From the NCBI RefSeq assembly GCF_020514235.1, contig NZ_VTLB01000006.1, forward strand, positions 88,189 through 152,188: 64,000 nucleotides of DNA, written 5' to 3'. The DNA is from Synechococcus sp. MU1617. Lineage in GTDB: Bacteria > Cyanobacteriota > Cyanobacteriia > PCC-6307 > Cyanobiaceae. The notes under the pieces are model-generated. The model was not told where the DNA came from. It saw only the letters and a program-made list of their open reading frames with translations, and ran no database searches. The position numbers and the translations under genes were made by a program. How positions within the stretch are numbered: position 1 is the first letter of the stretch; each line of letters starts with the position of its first letter. Below are positions 1-8,483 of the stretch, one piece after another.

Positions 1-454
<454 letters not shown>

Positions 455-590
455 TGGAACCGACGCCAAAGGGCTGATGCAAACCGTGCAACATCCTGAC
501 TCAGGAACGTCCGGTTCTGTTTGCTGTGTTTCTTAATTGCCCACTTCGCACGCATTTTGATGCGTAGTCTTTAGTCAGATCGAGATCGAT

Positions 591-2042
591 GTGGCCCACG
601 ACTGGTCAGTACTGGAGAGGGATCTGCGCCGATGTCTGCCCCCTCGGGCCATCGTGGCGAAGCGTCAGGAACTGCTCAGTTACGACTGTGACGGACTGAC
701 GCTTGAGCGCCACTGTCCGCCTCTGGCGGTGCTGCCGGAGACCACCGAACAGGTCGCCGCGGTGTTGCAGTGCTGCCATCGGCACGGTGTGCCGTTTGTG
801 GCTCGCGGCAGCGGAACCGGCCTCTCGGGGGGAGCGTTGGTGGATCAGCAGGCGCTTCTGGTGGTGACCAGTCGCATGCGTCGGGTGCTCGACCTTGATC
901 TGGCCAATCAGCGGGTCACGGTGCAGCCCGGGGTCATCAACAGCTGGGTGACGCGCGCTGTCGCAGGTGATGGGTTTTATTACGCCCCGGATCCGTCCAG
1001 CCAGGTGGTTTGCAGCATCGGCGGCAATGTGGCAGAAAATTCGGGAGGGGTGCACTGCCTCAAATACGGCGTGACCAGCAACCACGTGATGGGGCTTGAG
1101 GTGGTGCTGCCCGATGGAACCATCACGCAGTTGGGCAATGGGCTGGCCGAATCCTGCGAACTGGATCTACGTGGTGCGTTCATCGGCAGCGAAGGAACGC
1201 TGGGCATTGCAACGGCCATCACCCTGCGCCTGCTTCGGGCTCCGGAGTGCGTGAACGTGCTGTTGGCGGATTTCGCCACGATGGAAGCGGCAGGGGAAGC
1301 GGTGCGATCGGTGACCGCGAGCGGCCTCTTGCCGGCGGGGATGGAAATCATGGACAACGTCACCATCAACGCCGTCAATGATTTTTTCGGGTACGACGAG
1401 TACCCCCGTGATGCTGCGGCCGTTCTGCTGATTGAGCTCGATGGCCAGGAGGCTGAGGTTCAGGCCTCTTCTGAACGTGCCGAAGCGCTTTGTCGAGCGG
1501 CAGGGGCCCGTGGGCTGCGGCGGGCCCAAGACCCCACGGAGTGCGAGGTCCTCTGGAAAGGCCGTAAATCCGCGTTTTCCGCAGTGGGCAAAATCACGCC
1601 GACCTATTACGTGCAAGACGGTGTTGTTCCCCGCAGCAGCCTTCCGTCGGTACTTGCGGCAATTGAACGGCTCAGCCAGGAGCACGGCCTGCCCGTGGCC
1701 AATGTTTTCCATGCCGGCGATGGCAATCTTCATCCATTGATCCTGTATTCCCTGGACCAGCCCAACGTGGAGAGGAGCGTCAAGGAGCTCGGTGCCGCCA
1801 TCCTGCGAGTGTGTCTTGATGCTGGCGGCAGCATCAGCGGAGAGCATGGCGTCGGCGCCGACAAGCGTTGCTACCTCGACTGGATGTTCACCCCCGACGA
1901 CCTGGAAACGATGGGGTTGTTGCGTTCCGCCTTCGATCCGGACAACCGGGCCAATCCGGGCAAGGTGCTGCCTACGCCGCGCACCTGCGGGGAATCGGCC
2001 AAACGGATGGTGACGCTGCCCGCCGGAGTTGAGCTCTACTGA
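591..2042 (+). CDS. glcD: glycolate dehydrogenase subunit GlcD (FAD-linked oxidase)
   Basis: A 483-residue FAD-linked oxidase of the VAO/PCMH fold. The N-terminal FAD-binding half shows the ARGSGTGLSGGA loop, the PDPSSQ segment and the SIGGNVAENSGG motif; the C-terminal half carries FHAGDGNLHP and SGEHGVGADKR, typical of glycolate and D-lactate dehydrogenases. In cyanobacteria this family oxidises photorespiratory glycolate to glyoxylate without making H2O2, which fits a phototroph. D-lactate dehydrogenase activity cannot be excluded from sequence. The start is GTG at 591. No glcE or glcF neighbour is present, as is usual for the single-subunit cyanobacterial enzyme. It converges on xthA, with only 6 bp between the stop codons. 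Confidence 0.9.
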   Translation: MAHDWSVLERDLRRCLPPRAIVAKRQELLSYDCDGLTLERHCPPLAVLPETTEQVAAVLQCCHRHGVPFVARGSGTGLSGGALVDQQALLVVTSRMRRVLDLDLANQRVTVQPGVINSWVTRAVAGDGFYYAPDPSSQVVCSIGGNVAENSGGVHCLKYGVTSNHVMGLEVVLPDGTITQLGNGLAESCELDLRGAFIGSEGTLGIATAITLRLLRAPECVNVLLADFATMEAAGEAVRSVTASGLLPAGMEIMDNVTINAVNDFFGYDEYPRDAAAVLLIELDGQEAEVQASSERAEALCRAAGARGLRRAQDPTECEVLWKGRKSAFSAVGKITPTYYVQDGVVPRSSLPSVLAAIERLSQEHGLPVANVFHAGDGNLHPLILYSLDQPNVERSVKELGAAILRVCLDAGGSISGEHGVGADKRCYLDWMFTPDDLETMGLLRSAFDPDNRANPGKVLPTPRTCGESAKRMVTLPAGVELY

Positions 2043-2048
2043 ACTGAA

Positions 2049-2879
2049 TCAGAACAACGGTTCATCGTCGTCGTCGTCGGCTGGAGGCCAGTCGAGGTCA
2101 ACGCTGACGGGGGCATGGTCGCTGGGCTGTTGGTTGCCGCGCATGCCTTTGTGGATGACGCAGCTGCGGGCGAGTCCCAGCAGCTCGTCACATAGATAGA
2201 TGTGGTCGATCCGCCAGCCGCGGTCCCGGTCCCAGGCACCGCTGCGGTAGTCCCACCAGCTCCAGTGACCGGAGTCCGGTTCGAACACCCGGAACACGTC
2301 CTGAAGCCGATCACCTAGGGCGTCACGAAGGGCCTGGCGTTCGGCATCGCTTGCCATGATTCCGCCGGTCTGGCGGTCGGGGTCAGGAAGATCGCGTGCT
2401 TCGAGGCCGATGTTGAAGTCGCCGACCATGCACAGCGGCTCGCCGCGTTGCTGTTGAGCTTCGAGATAACGCTTGAGGCAGCCGAGCCAGGCCAATTTGT
2501 AGGGGTATTTCTCCGACTTCAGGCTCGATCCATTCGGTACATAAAGGTTGAGCACGCGAACGCCATTCAGCAGTGCGCTGATCACGCGCTTCTGGTCGCC
2601 GAGATCGTCCGCTTCTGCGTCATCCGGGAGCTCCCCAACGAAGCCGCAGCGCACATCCTCCAAGGGCTCGCGGCTGATCAGGGCGACGCCGTTGTAGGCC
2701 TTTTGGCCATGGATGTGCACGTGCCAGCCAGCAGATTTGAAGGCTTCAAGGGGAAACAGAGGGTCATCCACCTTGGTTTCCTGCAGACAGAGCAGATCCG
2801 GTTGCTCGCTCTCCAGCCAGCTGAGCACCTGATCCAATCGCGTGCGAACTGAGTTCACGTTCCAGGTGGCGATCTGCAC
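2049..2879 (-). CDS. xthA: exodeoxyribonuclease III (AP endonuclease)
   Basis: Exonuclease III / AP endonuclease of the EEP fold, used in base-excision repair. Visible motifs are ATWNVNSVRTRL at the N-terminus, LQETKVDD (metal-binding Glu), YVPNGSS, GDFNI, WRIDHIY and the terminal SDHAPV catalytic Asp-His. The GTG at 2879 was chosen because the family starts right before QIATWNVNSV; an ATG 11 codons upstream (2912) is possible. The length of 276 residues is normal apart from an unusual acidic tail, DDDDDEPLF, at the extreme C-terminus. Its stop faces that of glcD. Confidence 0.93.
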   Translation of the reverse strand: MQIATWNVNSVRTRLDQVLSWLESEQPDLLCLQETKVDDPLFPLEAFKSAGWHVHIHGQKAYNGVALISREPLEDVRCGFVGELPDDAEADDLGDQKRVISALLNGVRVLNLYVPNGSSLKSEKYPYKLAWLGCLKRYLEAQQQRGEPLCMVGDFNIGLEARDLPDPDRQTGGIMASDAERQALRDALGDRLQDVFRVFEPDSGHWSWWDYRSGAWDRDRGWRIDHIYLCDELLGLARSCVIHKGMRGNQQPSDHAPVSVDLDWPPADDDDDEPLF

Positions 2880-2934
2880 GGTTGATCCAGTGGCGTCCAA
2901 GACCCTTAGCATCAGCTAATTCTCAAATTCGTTG

Positions 2935-3219
2935 ATGTCTCGCCGTCTTGCGGCTGTCGCGCAACTGGCGCTGTCTTCCCTGGTGATGACAGCCATCCCG
3001 GTGGGGGGGCATGCCCAGGTTGAAGCGCCTTTTCAGAACCGCGAGGAACGCGAGATCTACGGCGACACCGATAGCAGCGGCTCAATTTTGGATTCCGCGA
3101 ACCCCATGGATCTGTTGAATCAGATTCGGCGGGCGACGGCCATGGATGACGCCACGCCACCCTCCGATGCCATAGACGCGGCCCTCAAGGCCTATCAGAA
3201 CCCTCCTGAAACGCCGTAG
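2935..3219 (+). CDS. small exported protein, unknown function
   Basis: A 94-residue protein with a clear Sec signal peptide: a basic start (MSRR), a hydrophobic run to about residue 22 and a likely cleavage after GGHA. The mature part is short, acidic and polar (REEREIYGDTDSSG, then a helix-like DLLNQIRRATAMDD) with no recognised domain. The ATG at 2935 is used; a TTG directly before it gives the same frame. The gene diverges from xthA across about 55 bp, and its last 35 bp overlap the 3' end of the convergent TPR-like gene. I do not recognise a family. The signal peptide and codon use look real, so it is probably a genuine periplasmic or thylakoid-lumen protein. Confidence 0.6.
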   Translation: MSRRLAAVAQLALSSLVMTAIPVGGHAQVEAPFQNREEREIYGDTDSSGSILDSANPMDLLNQIRRATAMDDATPPSDAIDAALKAYQNPPETP

Positions 3220-3997
3220 CGCTGGGTTGTTCAGAAGCGGTGCTGCGGGCTGCGCTTAAGCCGAATTTTCCTGCCACCAAATCGATCAGGGGATGGATCA
3301 CCCCGTTTGTGTCCCGCCGTTCCCGGGCCTGCTTCAGCAGGTTGTGGACAGCCTCTGCATCGCCCTTTTCTTGCCGCAACAGCGCTAGGGCCAAAAGGGG
3401 CCTTGCATCATTCATGCTCTCTTTGGCCAGTTGGCCATACAGCTTTATGGCGACCTGATCGGATCCGCCTTGTCTCAGCAGATCAGCCAGAAGCAAGCCG
3501 ATCTCTAAACGTTGGCCAGGCTCTAGGCCCTTGAACCGGGTGGTGAGCTCCGCTGTGGCTTGACGATGGCGTCCTTGCTCTTGATCCAGCAGCACCAACA
3601 GTTGCAGAGCCTGCAGATCATTCGGATGCAGCCGCAGCAGGAGTTGGAGGTCGCGCCGGGCTGCCTCTGGCTGGCCATTGCGACGTTGCAGTTCCGCTTT
3701 GAACAGGGAGATTTCGCGCGGCGTGGAGCGGCCAGATAGCCAGGGTTGCAGCACCACTTCGGCCTCTTGCAGGCGCTCCAGTGCTACCAGGCGGTCCAGC
3801 AGCAGGACCCGTTCTGCCTGACTGAGATCTTGCTGATCCTGGAGTTGCTTTATCAGCAGCTCAACCTGTTGATCTTCAGCCTGGCGATGCCCGCGCGCTC
3901 GCGTTTCCGGGGCCATGGAGGCAACGCAGATCCAACCGACCATTGCAGCCCCAACGATGGATGCCAGCAGCAACAGAATCCGGCGCGGGCTTGGCAT
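3185..3997 (-). CDS. membrane-anchored TPR-like protein
   Basis: A 270-residue protein with one N-terminal transmembrane anchor (RILLLLASIVGAAMVGWICV) followed by helical repeats rich in Leu, Ala, Gln and Glu. The repeats follow a TPR-like pattern (LVALERLQEAEVVLQPWL; GQPEAARRDLQLLLRLHPND; GRHRQATAEL; LALALLRQEKGDAEAVHNLL). The soluble part would face the periplasm or lumen and probably acts as an interaction scaffold; no partner can be named. It converges on the small exported gene with a 35-bp overlap and diverges from the gene at 4037 across 39 bp. The repeats are degenerate, so TPR is a structural guess. Confidence 0.65.
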   Translation of the reverse strand: MPSPRRILLLLASIVGAAMVGWICVASMAPETRARGHRQAEDQQVELLIKQLQDQQDLSQAERVLLLDRLVALERLQEAEVVLQPWLSGRSTPREISLFKAELQRRNGQPEAARRDLQLLLRLHPNDLQALQLLVLLDQEQGRHRQATAELTTRFKGLEPGQRLEIGLLLADLLRQGGSDQVAIKLYGQLAKESMNDARPLLALALLRQEKGDAEAVHNLLKQARERRDTNGVIHPLIDLVAGKFGLSAARSTASEQPSATAFQEGSDRP

Positions 3998-4036
3998 CCG
4001 ATCTCGAATTAGCCACTTCAGTCTGAGGAGATTGCA

Positions 4037-4711
4037 GTGGGCTGGCTACAGTCTTTACAAGGGCTTTTGACTCCGCCCGGATCAGCATCAATGCGCGCCC
4101 ATCCGATTCCCCCGGTCACAGAGCCGTTGCAGTACCGGGCCATCGGGCTTGTGCGCGGCACTTACGCCCCAACCGATCCCGAGCAACTCACCCGCGGCAC
4201 CTTGACCGATGCCAATGGGGTCCCTCTTGAAACTGTTGTGCTCGGTCGTGTGCTCACCCTGATTCGGCGGCATCTCCCCCTGGATCAACCCCACCTCTGG
4301 GTCGTCTATCCCAGAAGCCGTGAAAGTGATCATCTGCATCTGCAGATCGCTGGGGTATGGGAACCCAGCACCCTGGCTCCGGACCAAGCCGATGCCTCCG
4401 ACACCCTGCCGGAGGGTGACGATTTCTTCTCCATTCGAGGGGAGTTGATCTTCACCAAGCCTGAAACTGGCGAAATGGTGGTGAAGGTGAGGCAGCAGGC
4501 CCGTGCAGACGGCCACCGTCCGCTTCCCTTCAAAATCCAGATCAAGGGAGAGCTTCCCCTTGAACACCTGCGTCACTTCGTCAGCCTCGACCTGCGCCGC
4601 CAGGGACAGGAACTGCACCTCGAAAATCATGAGGTGATTGCTCCCATGCCGACGCGTGGAGGCAAATCCAAGGGAGGTCGTGGGCGTGCCACCTCCCGCG
4701 CTCGCAGCTGA
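4037..4711 (+). CDS. conserved hypothetical protein (cyanobacterial type)
   Basis: A 224-residue soluble protein with no signal peptide or membrane segment. The central region has a beta-rich look (QYRAIGLVRGTY; LWVVYPRSR; HLHLQIAGVW; FFSIRGELIF; FKIQIKGELP), followed by a basic Gly/Ser/Arg-rich tail (RGGKSKGGRGRATSRARS) that could bind nucleic acid. The start is GTG at 4037, preceded by a GAGGAG ribosome-binding sequence seven bases upstream; an ATG at codon 19 is an alternative. It is the first gene of a five-gene plus-strand run: its TGA shares a base with the ATG of the next gene, so translation is probably coupled. Function unknown; the beta pattern might be an OB-like fold, which is speculation. 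Confidence 0.75.
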   Translation: MGWLQSLQGLLTPPGSASMRAHPIPPVTEPLQYRAIGLVRGTYAPTDPEQLTRGTLTDANGVPLETVVLGRVLTLIRRHLPLDQPHLWVVYPRSRESDHLHLQIAGVWEPSTLAPDQADASDTLPEGDDFFSIRGELIFTKPETGEMVVKVRQQARADGHRPLPFKIQIKGELPLEHLRHFVSLDLRRQGQELHLENHEVIAPMPTRGGKSKGGRGRATSRARS

Positions 4712-5358
4712 TGGCAGAGGCGGGGCAGGGCTCTACGGGGGCACTTCGGGCAGGCGTTGCCGTTGCAGGCATTACCGCCCTCGGCGCTTTCGGCCCTGCC
4801 CTGGGTCTCTCTGCTGCCTGGATCGTGGTGGCGGTTGGCGGTGCCCTGGTCACCCTCAGCGTTGATGCCGCCACCTGGGAAGGTATGGGCGGACACATCC
4901 TTGCCGAAGCTTTGCCCGGTGGGCAGGAGCGTTTGCGTCGAATTGCGGTGCATGAGGCGGGCCATGTGCTGATCGCGGAAGAGGAGCAACTTCCGGTTCA
5001 GCAGGTGCTGGTGGGAACCCTGGCCTGTGTGCGTGCAGGATTGCGTAGCAGCGGCGCAACTGAGTTTGCTGTGCCGGACAGCGTCCGCATGCCTCTTGAG
5101 GATCTACGGCGTTGGAGCCGGGTGCTTCAGGCCGGTATCGCCGCTGAGACCGTGGTCTTTGGCAAAGCCCGCGGTGGTGCTGATGACCGTGCTTTGTTGG
5201 GACGGCTGTGGGGACTGTCGGGCCATGACGTGGCTACGGCCCAGCGGGAGCAGCGTCGCGCCCGCCGTGAAATTGAGCAGCAGTTGCGTCAGCAGCGTGA
5301 GGCGCTTGACCAGCAGGCTGGTGTTCTGTTGGAGACAGCCCCGCGTCTGGGGCGATGA
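4711..5358 (+). CDS. membrane-associated M41-like zinc peptidase without AAA domain
   Basis: A 215-residue protein with a hydrophobic N-terminal segment (about residues 14-52, one or two membrane passes) and then a peptidase_M41-like domain. The zinc motif HEAGH is at residues 81-85 and a GGADDRAL stretch near 155-162 offers the third ligand in the place where FtsH has its conserved Asp. A basic, Gln/Arg-rich helix ends the protein. Unlike FtsH there is no AAA+ ATPase module, so ATP-driven unfolding would have to come from elsewhere or be unnecessary. It overlaps the upstream gene by 1 bp (TGATG) and the downstream larC by 4 bp (ATGA). The substrate is unknown. Confidence 0.8.
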   Translation: MAEAGQGSTGALRAGVAVAGITALGAFGPALGLSAAWIVVAVGGALVTLSVDAATWEGMGGHILAEALPGGQERLRRIAVHEAGHVLIAEEEQLPVQQVLVGTLACVRAGLRSSGATEFAVPDSVRMPLEDLRRWSRVLQAGIAAETVVFGKARGGADDRALLGRLWGLSGHDVATAQREQRRARREIEQQLRQQREALDQQAGVLLETAPRLGR

Positions 5359-6563
5359 GTGCTCTTTGGATTGATGCCCCAACCGGGTTAGCAGGGGACA
5401 TGCTCCTGGCCGCACTGTTGGATTTAGGCGTGGACCAGGCCGTGGTGGAGTCGCCGCTGGCGGCCCTCGGTTTGGCAGGGAGCTATCGGATTACCCAGCA
5501 GGAGGCGCGCAGTGGAGGTCTCCGGGGGGTCCGCGTTGATGTGCAGGGTCTTGAAGATCAGCCGCCCCACCGCCACTGGTCGGGGATCCGTGATCAGATC
5601 AATGCAGCTGCCTTAGCGCCATCGCTGAAGCAACGGGTACTGGCCGTGTTCACCCGTTTGGCGGAAGCCGAAGCCACCGTGCATGGAACTCCGGTGGAGG
5701 CCGTTCACTTCCATGAGGTCGGAGCTATCGATGCTCTCGTGGATGTGGTGGGTGTCTGTGCCGCGATTGACGATCTCAAGCCAGCCAGGATCGTCTGTTC
5801 TCCGTTGCCTGCTGGGAGCGGAACGGTGGCAACCGCCCATGGCCTGTTGCCGGTGCCCGTCCCTGCCGTGCTCGAACTGGCGCGACGTCACCGCATTCCT
5901 TTGCTTCAGGGCGGAGACCTGCCCACGGGAGAGTTGGTGACGCCAACGGGCCTCGCCCTGGTTTCGGTTCTGGCGGAACAGTTTGTCGCTCCTGATCGTT
6001 TGGTGGCCGAGAAGGTTGGTGTTGGCCTCGGCCATCGCCAACTGGACCGCCCCAACCTGGTGCGCTTGGTGCTGCACAGCCCAGCGGCGAATGCGGTGGA
6101 AGGTCCCCGTTGGGAGTCGTTGGTCGTGCAGGAAGCCTGGATCGATGACGCCACCCCAGAAGAGGTTGCGGTCTTGACCAATCGCTTGCGTGAGGCGGGA
6201 GCGATCGATGTGGCGGTGCAGCCGTTGCTGATGAAAAAGGGCCGCAGTGGCCAGTTGTTGACGGCGCTTGTGCGGGATGAGGATGCCGATCAGATCCGCA
6301 GCCTCTGGCTCAGTGCTGGCAGCAGCATCGGCCTGCGTGAGCGGTGCCAGGGACGCTGGGTGTTGCCGAGGCGGCAGGGCGTGCTCGAAACCCCCTGGGG
6401 GCCCGTCGCCGCCAAACAGGTGCGTCGCCCCGATGGTCGTTGCACCGTCAAGGCCGAAGCGGATGCCCTGGAGGCCCTTCAGGCCAGCACTGGGTGTTCC
6501 CTTGATGAGCTGCGGGCTGCTGTCGCTTCAGCACCGTTTGTCAGCACGGAAGATTGGGCTTGA
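5355..6563 (+). CDS. larC: LarC-type nickel-pincer cofactor biosynthesis protein
   Basis: A 402-residue member of the LarC (DUF111) family. In lactobacilli LarC is the CTP-dependent cyclometallase that inserts nickel into the pyridinium dithio-mononucleotide made by LarB and LarE for lactate racemase. Family features seen are APTGLAGDM at the N-terminus, AEATVHG, VHFHEVGAIDALVDVVG (His-rich metal-binding region near residue 120), the LPAGSGTV and PTGELVTPTGLAL motifs, and MKKGRSGQ. It overlaps the M41-like gene upstream (ATGA) and the flippase-like gene downstream (TGATG). No larA, larB or larE is in this window, so the client enzyme and the source of the precursor are unknown. Confidence 0.9.
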   Translation: MSALWIDAPTGLAGDMLLAALLDLGVDQAVVESPLAALGLAGSYRITQQEARSGGLRGVRVDVQGLEDQPPHRHWSGIRDQINAAALAPSLKQRVLAVFTRLAEAEATVHGTPVEAVHFHEVGAIDALVDVVGVCAAIDDLKPARIVCSPLPAGSGTVATAHGLLPVPVPAVLELARRHRIPLLQGGDLPTGELVTPTGLALVSVLAEQFVAPDRLVAEKVGVGLGHRQLDRPNLVRLVLHSPAANAVEGPRWESLVVQEAWIDDATPEEVAVLTNRLREAGAIDVAVQPLLMKKGRSGQLLTALVRDEDADQIRSLWLSAGSSIGLRERCQGRWVLPRRQGVLETPWGPVAAKQVRRPDGRCTVKAEADALEALQASTGCSLDELRAAVASAPFVSTEDWA

Positions 6564-7477
6564 TGAGCAAGTTTCTCCGTCAACCCAAGCTCTGGATCAC
6601 GCTGGCCAGCCTGATCTTCATCGCTGTGGCTCTGGCCCAGCAGGGGGGGCAACTTCGCCAGCTGAGCTTGATGGCCAACGGTTGGTGGTGGCTGGTGCTG
6701 GGGCTTGGACTGACCTGGCTCAGCATCCTGATCAATGGTGTGGCCTGGCGGGATCTGCTGGTTTGGTTGAAACATCCTCCCCAGGGCCTCGCTGTGGTGC
6801 CACTGTTTGTGCGCAGCAATCTGCTCAAGTACCTGCCGGGAGGGATTTGGCACCTGGTGGAGCGGGTCCGGGTGCTACGCCCGGCGATTGGCGGCGGCCC
6901 TGCCCTGGCCGGGGTGATCCTGGATCCACTCCTGATCGTGGCGGCGTCCGTTCTGGTTGTGGTTGCTGGTGGATGGCAGCAGGGCCTTGCTCTGCTGGCA
7001 CCCTGGCCTGCACTGTTGATGATTCCCCGCTGGCGCGAGCCCCTTCTGCGTCGACTGGAACGTTCCAAGGCGGCGCAATTGCAGTCAGCTGGCAGTGGGC
7101 CCTTGGAAAGTGAGGGAAGCGGCCGCGGCGGCTATCCCTGGCGGCCCCTCAGCCTTCAGCTGCTGTTCGTGCTCTGCCGCTTTGCCGGGTTCTGGTGCAG
7201 CGTCCAGGCCTTCGGCATTCAAAGTCCGGCGCCATTCACCTGGCTCGCGGCCTTTGGACTGGCCTACGCCGTTGGGCTGGTGGTGCCTGGTGCACCTGGG
7301 GGGCTGGGAGTGTTTGAGGCCACCCTGCTGCTGCGTTTGGGTGCTGCCGTGCCAGAGGCACAGTTGCTCGCAGTGGTTCTCAGCTACCGACTCCTCTCCA
7401 CCCTGGCCGATGTTGTTGCCAGCGGGGCACTGGCGGCTGATCGGATGGTGGTCCAAGGTTTGAAACGTCCCCGCTGA
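6563..7477 (+). CDS. flippase-like integral membrane protein (UPF0104 / LPG-synthase TM family)
   Basis: A 304-residue polytopic membrane protein with about seven or eight hydrophobic segments. It matches the flippase-like region shared with lysylphosphatidylglycerol synthases: LSILINGVAWRDLL, RSNLLKYLPGGIWHLVERVRVL and VVPGAPGGLGVFEATLLLRLG near the C-terminus are typical of this family. It has no catalytic transferase domain, so a lipid or glycolipid transport role is the best guess. The ATG at 6563 shares its A with the larC stop codon (TGATG), indicating coupled translation. A linker rich in Gly/Ser (about residues 175-190) sits between membrane segments. Confidence 0.8.
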   Translation: MSKFLRQPKLWITLASLIFIAVALAQQGGQLRQLSLMANGWWWLVLGLGLTWLSILINGVAWRDLLVWLKHPPQGLAVVPLFVRSNLLKYLPGGIWHLVERVRVLRPAIGGGPALAGVILDPLLIVAASVLVVVAGGWQQGLALLAPWPALLMIPRWREPLLRRLERSKAAQLQSAGSGPLESEGSGRGGYPWRPLSLQLLFVLCRFAGFWCSVQAFGIQSPAPFTWLAAFGLAYAVGLVVPGAPGGLGVFEATLLLRLGAAVPEAQLLAVVLSYRLLSTLADVVASGALAADRMVVQGLKRPR

Positions 7478-7490
7478 CCCCCGTGCTGTT

Positions 7491-8483
7491 GTGCTGCTGA
7501 GTCGTCGTCAGATGCTGCAGTTGGTGCTTGGCACCGGTTTCACTGCAGCGGCCCTGCCCTTGAACGCCGCCAGGGGGGCTGTTCACCGCGTTGGGATGAT
7601 CAGCGATCTCAACAGCAGCTATGGCTCCACCAGCTACATCCCTGCCGTTGATCAGGGGTTGAATCAGCTCATTGGCCTGAAGCCGGATCTGGTGGTGTGT
7701 GCTGGCGACATGGTCGCTGCTCAGATGCCAGGCCTCAGTGGCCAGCAGCTGGATGCAATGTGGCGGGGCTTTGAACGGTCCGTTCTGCAGCGATTTCAGG
7801 CGGCGGACATCCCACTGCTGCCAGCGATCGGGAACCATGACGGTTCACCGGGCTTCCCCGCGGATCGTGCCGCTGTGGGTCGGTTCTGGACCCCGATCCG
7901 TTCATGGATGGGATTGGCGTTTGTGGATGCTTCGCAGTTCCCGTTTCGTTACACGGTGCTGCAGGACGGGATCTTCTGGTTGGTCTGGGATGCCAGCTCA
8001 GCCCGTGTTCCTGAGGATCAGTTGGCCTGGGCACAACAGCAGTTGGCCAGTCCCAAGGCACAAGCGGCTCGTGCTCGGTTTGTTGTGGGCCATCTCCCCC
8101 TGGCCGGTGTTGGTCTGGGCAAGGATCGCCCCGGTGATGTGTTGGAGCGGGGACGTGCGCTTGAGGCCTTGATGGACGCCGCCGGCGTGCAGGCATACAT
8201 CAGTGGTCATCACCACGCCTGGTTCTCCAGCCGAAGTGGTCAGCTCGATCTGATTCAGCTCGGCGCCTTGGGCAGTGGCCCAAGGCGCCTGCTGGACGGT
8301 GGAGCGCCAGCACAGCAGACCTTCACCTTGCTGGAGATCGATGGGGGAAGGGGCACCCTTCTGGAGACCACCTACGCCGTTTCCACAGGACGGCCGCTGT
8401 CCTGGTCAACACTCCCTCTACGTCTCAACACCCGTGCTGGTGTTCTCCAGCGCAATGCATCAGAGCGGTTGCTGAGGGGGTGA
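7491..8483 (+). CDS. exported metallophosphoesterase (calcineurin-like)
   Basis: A 330-residue calcineurin-like phosphoesterase. The start (SRRQMLQLVLG followed by a hydrophobic run to about residue 30) looks like a twin-arginine export signal. Metal-site motifs are present in order: SDLN (replacing the usual DxH), AGDMV, IGNHD, VGHLPL and SGHHHAW. The Asn in the first motif is a departure that may affect one metal ligand. The family hydrolyses phosphomono- or diesters; the substrate is unknown. The GTG at 7491 follows the flippase-like gene by 13 bp, so it is probably the last gene of the operon starting at 4037. Its 3' end overlaps the convergent iron permease gene by 24 bp. Confidence 0.82.
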   Translation: MLLSRRQMLQLVLGTGFTAAALPLNAARGAVHRVGMISDLNSSYGSTSYIPAVDQGLNQLIGLKPDLVVCAGDMVAAQMPGLSGQQLDAMWRGFERSVLQRFQAADIPLLPAIGNHDGSPGFPADRAAVGRFWTPIRSWMGLAFVDASQFPFRYTVLQDGIFWLVWDASSARVPEDQLAWAQQQLASPKAQAARARFVVGHLPLAGVGLGKDRPGDVLERGRALEALMDAAGVQAYISGHHHAWFSSRSGQLDLIQLGALGSGPRRLLDGGAPAQQTFTLLEIDGGRGTLLETTYAVSTGRPLSWSTLPLRLNTRAGVLQRNASERLLRG

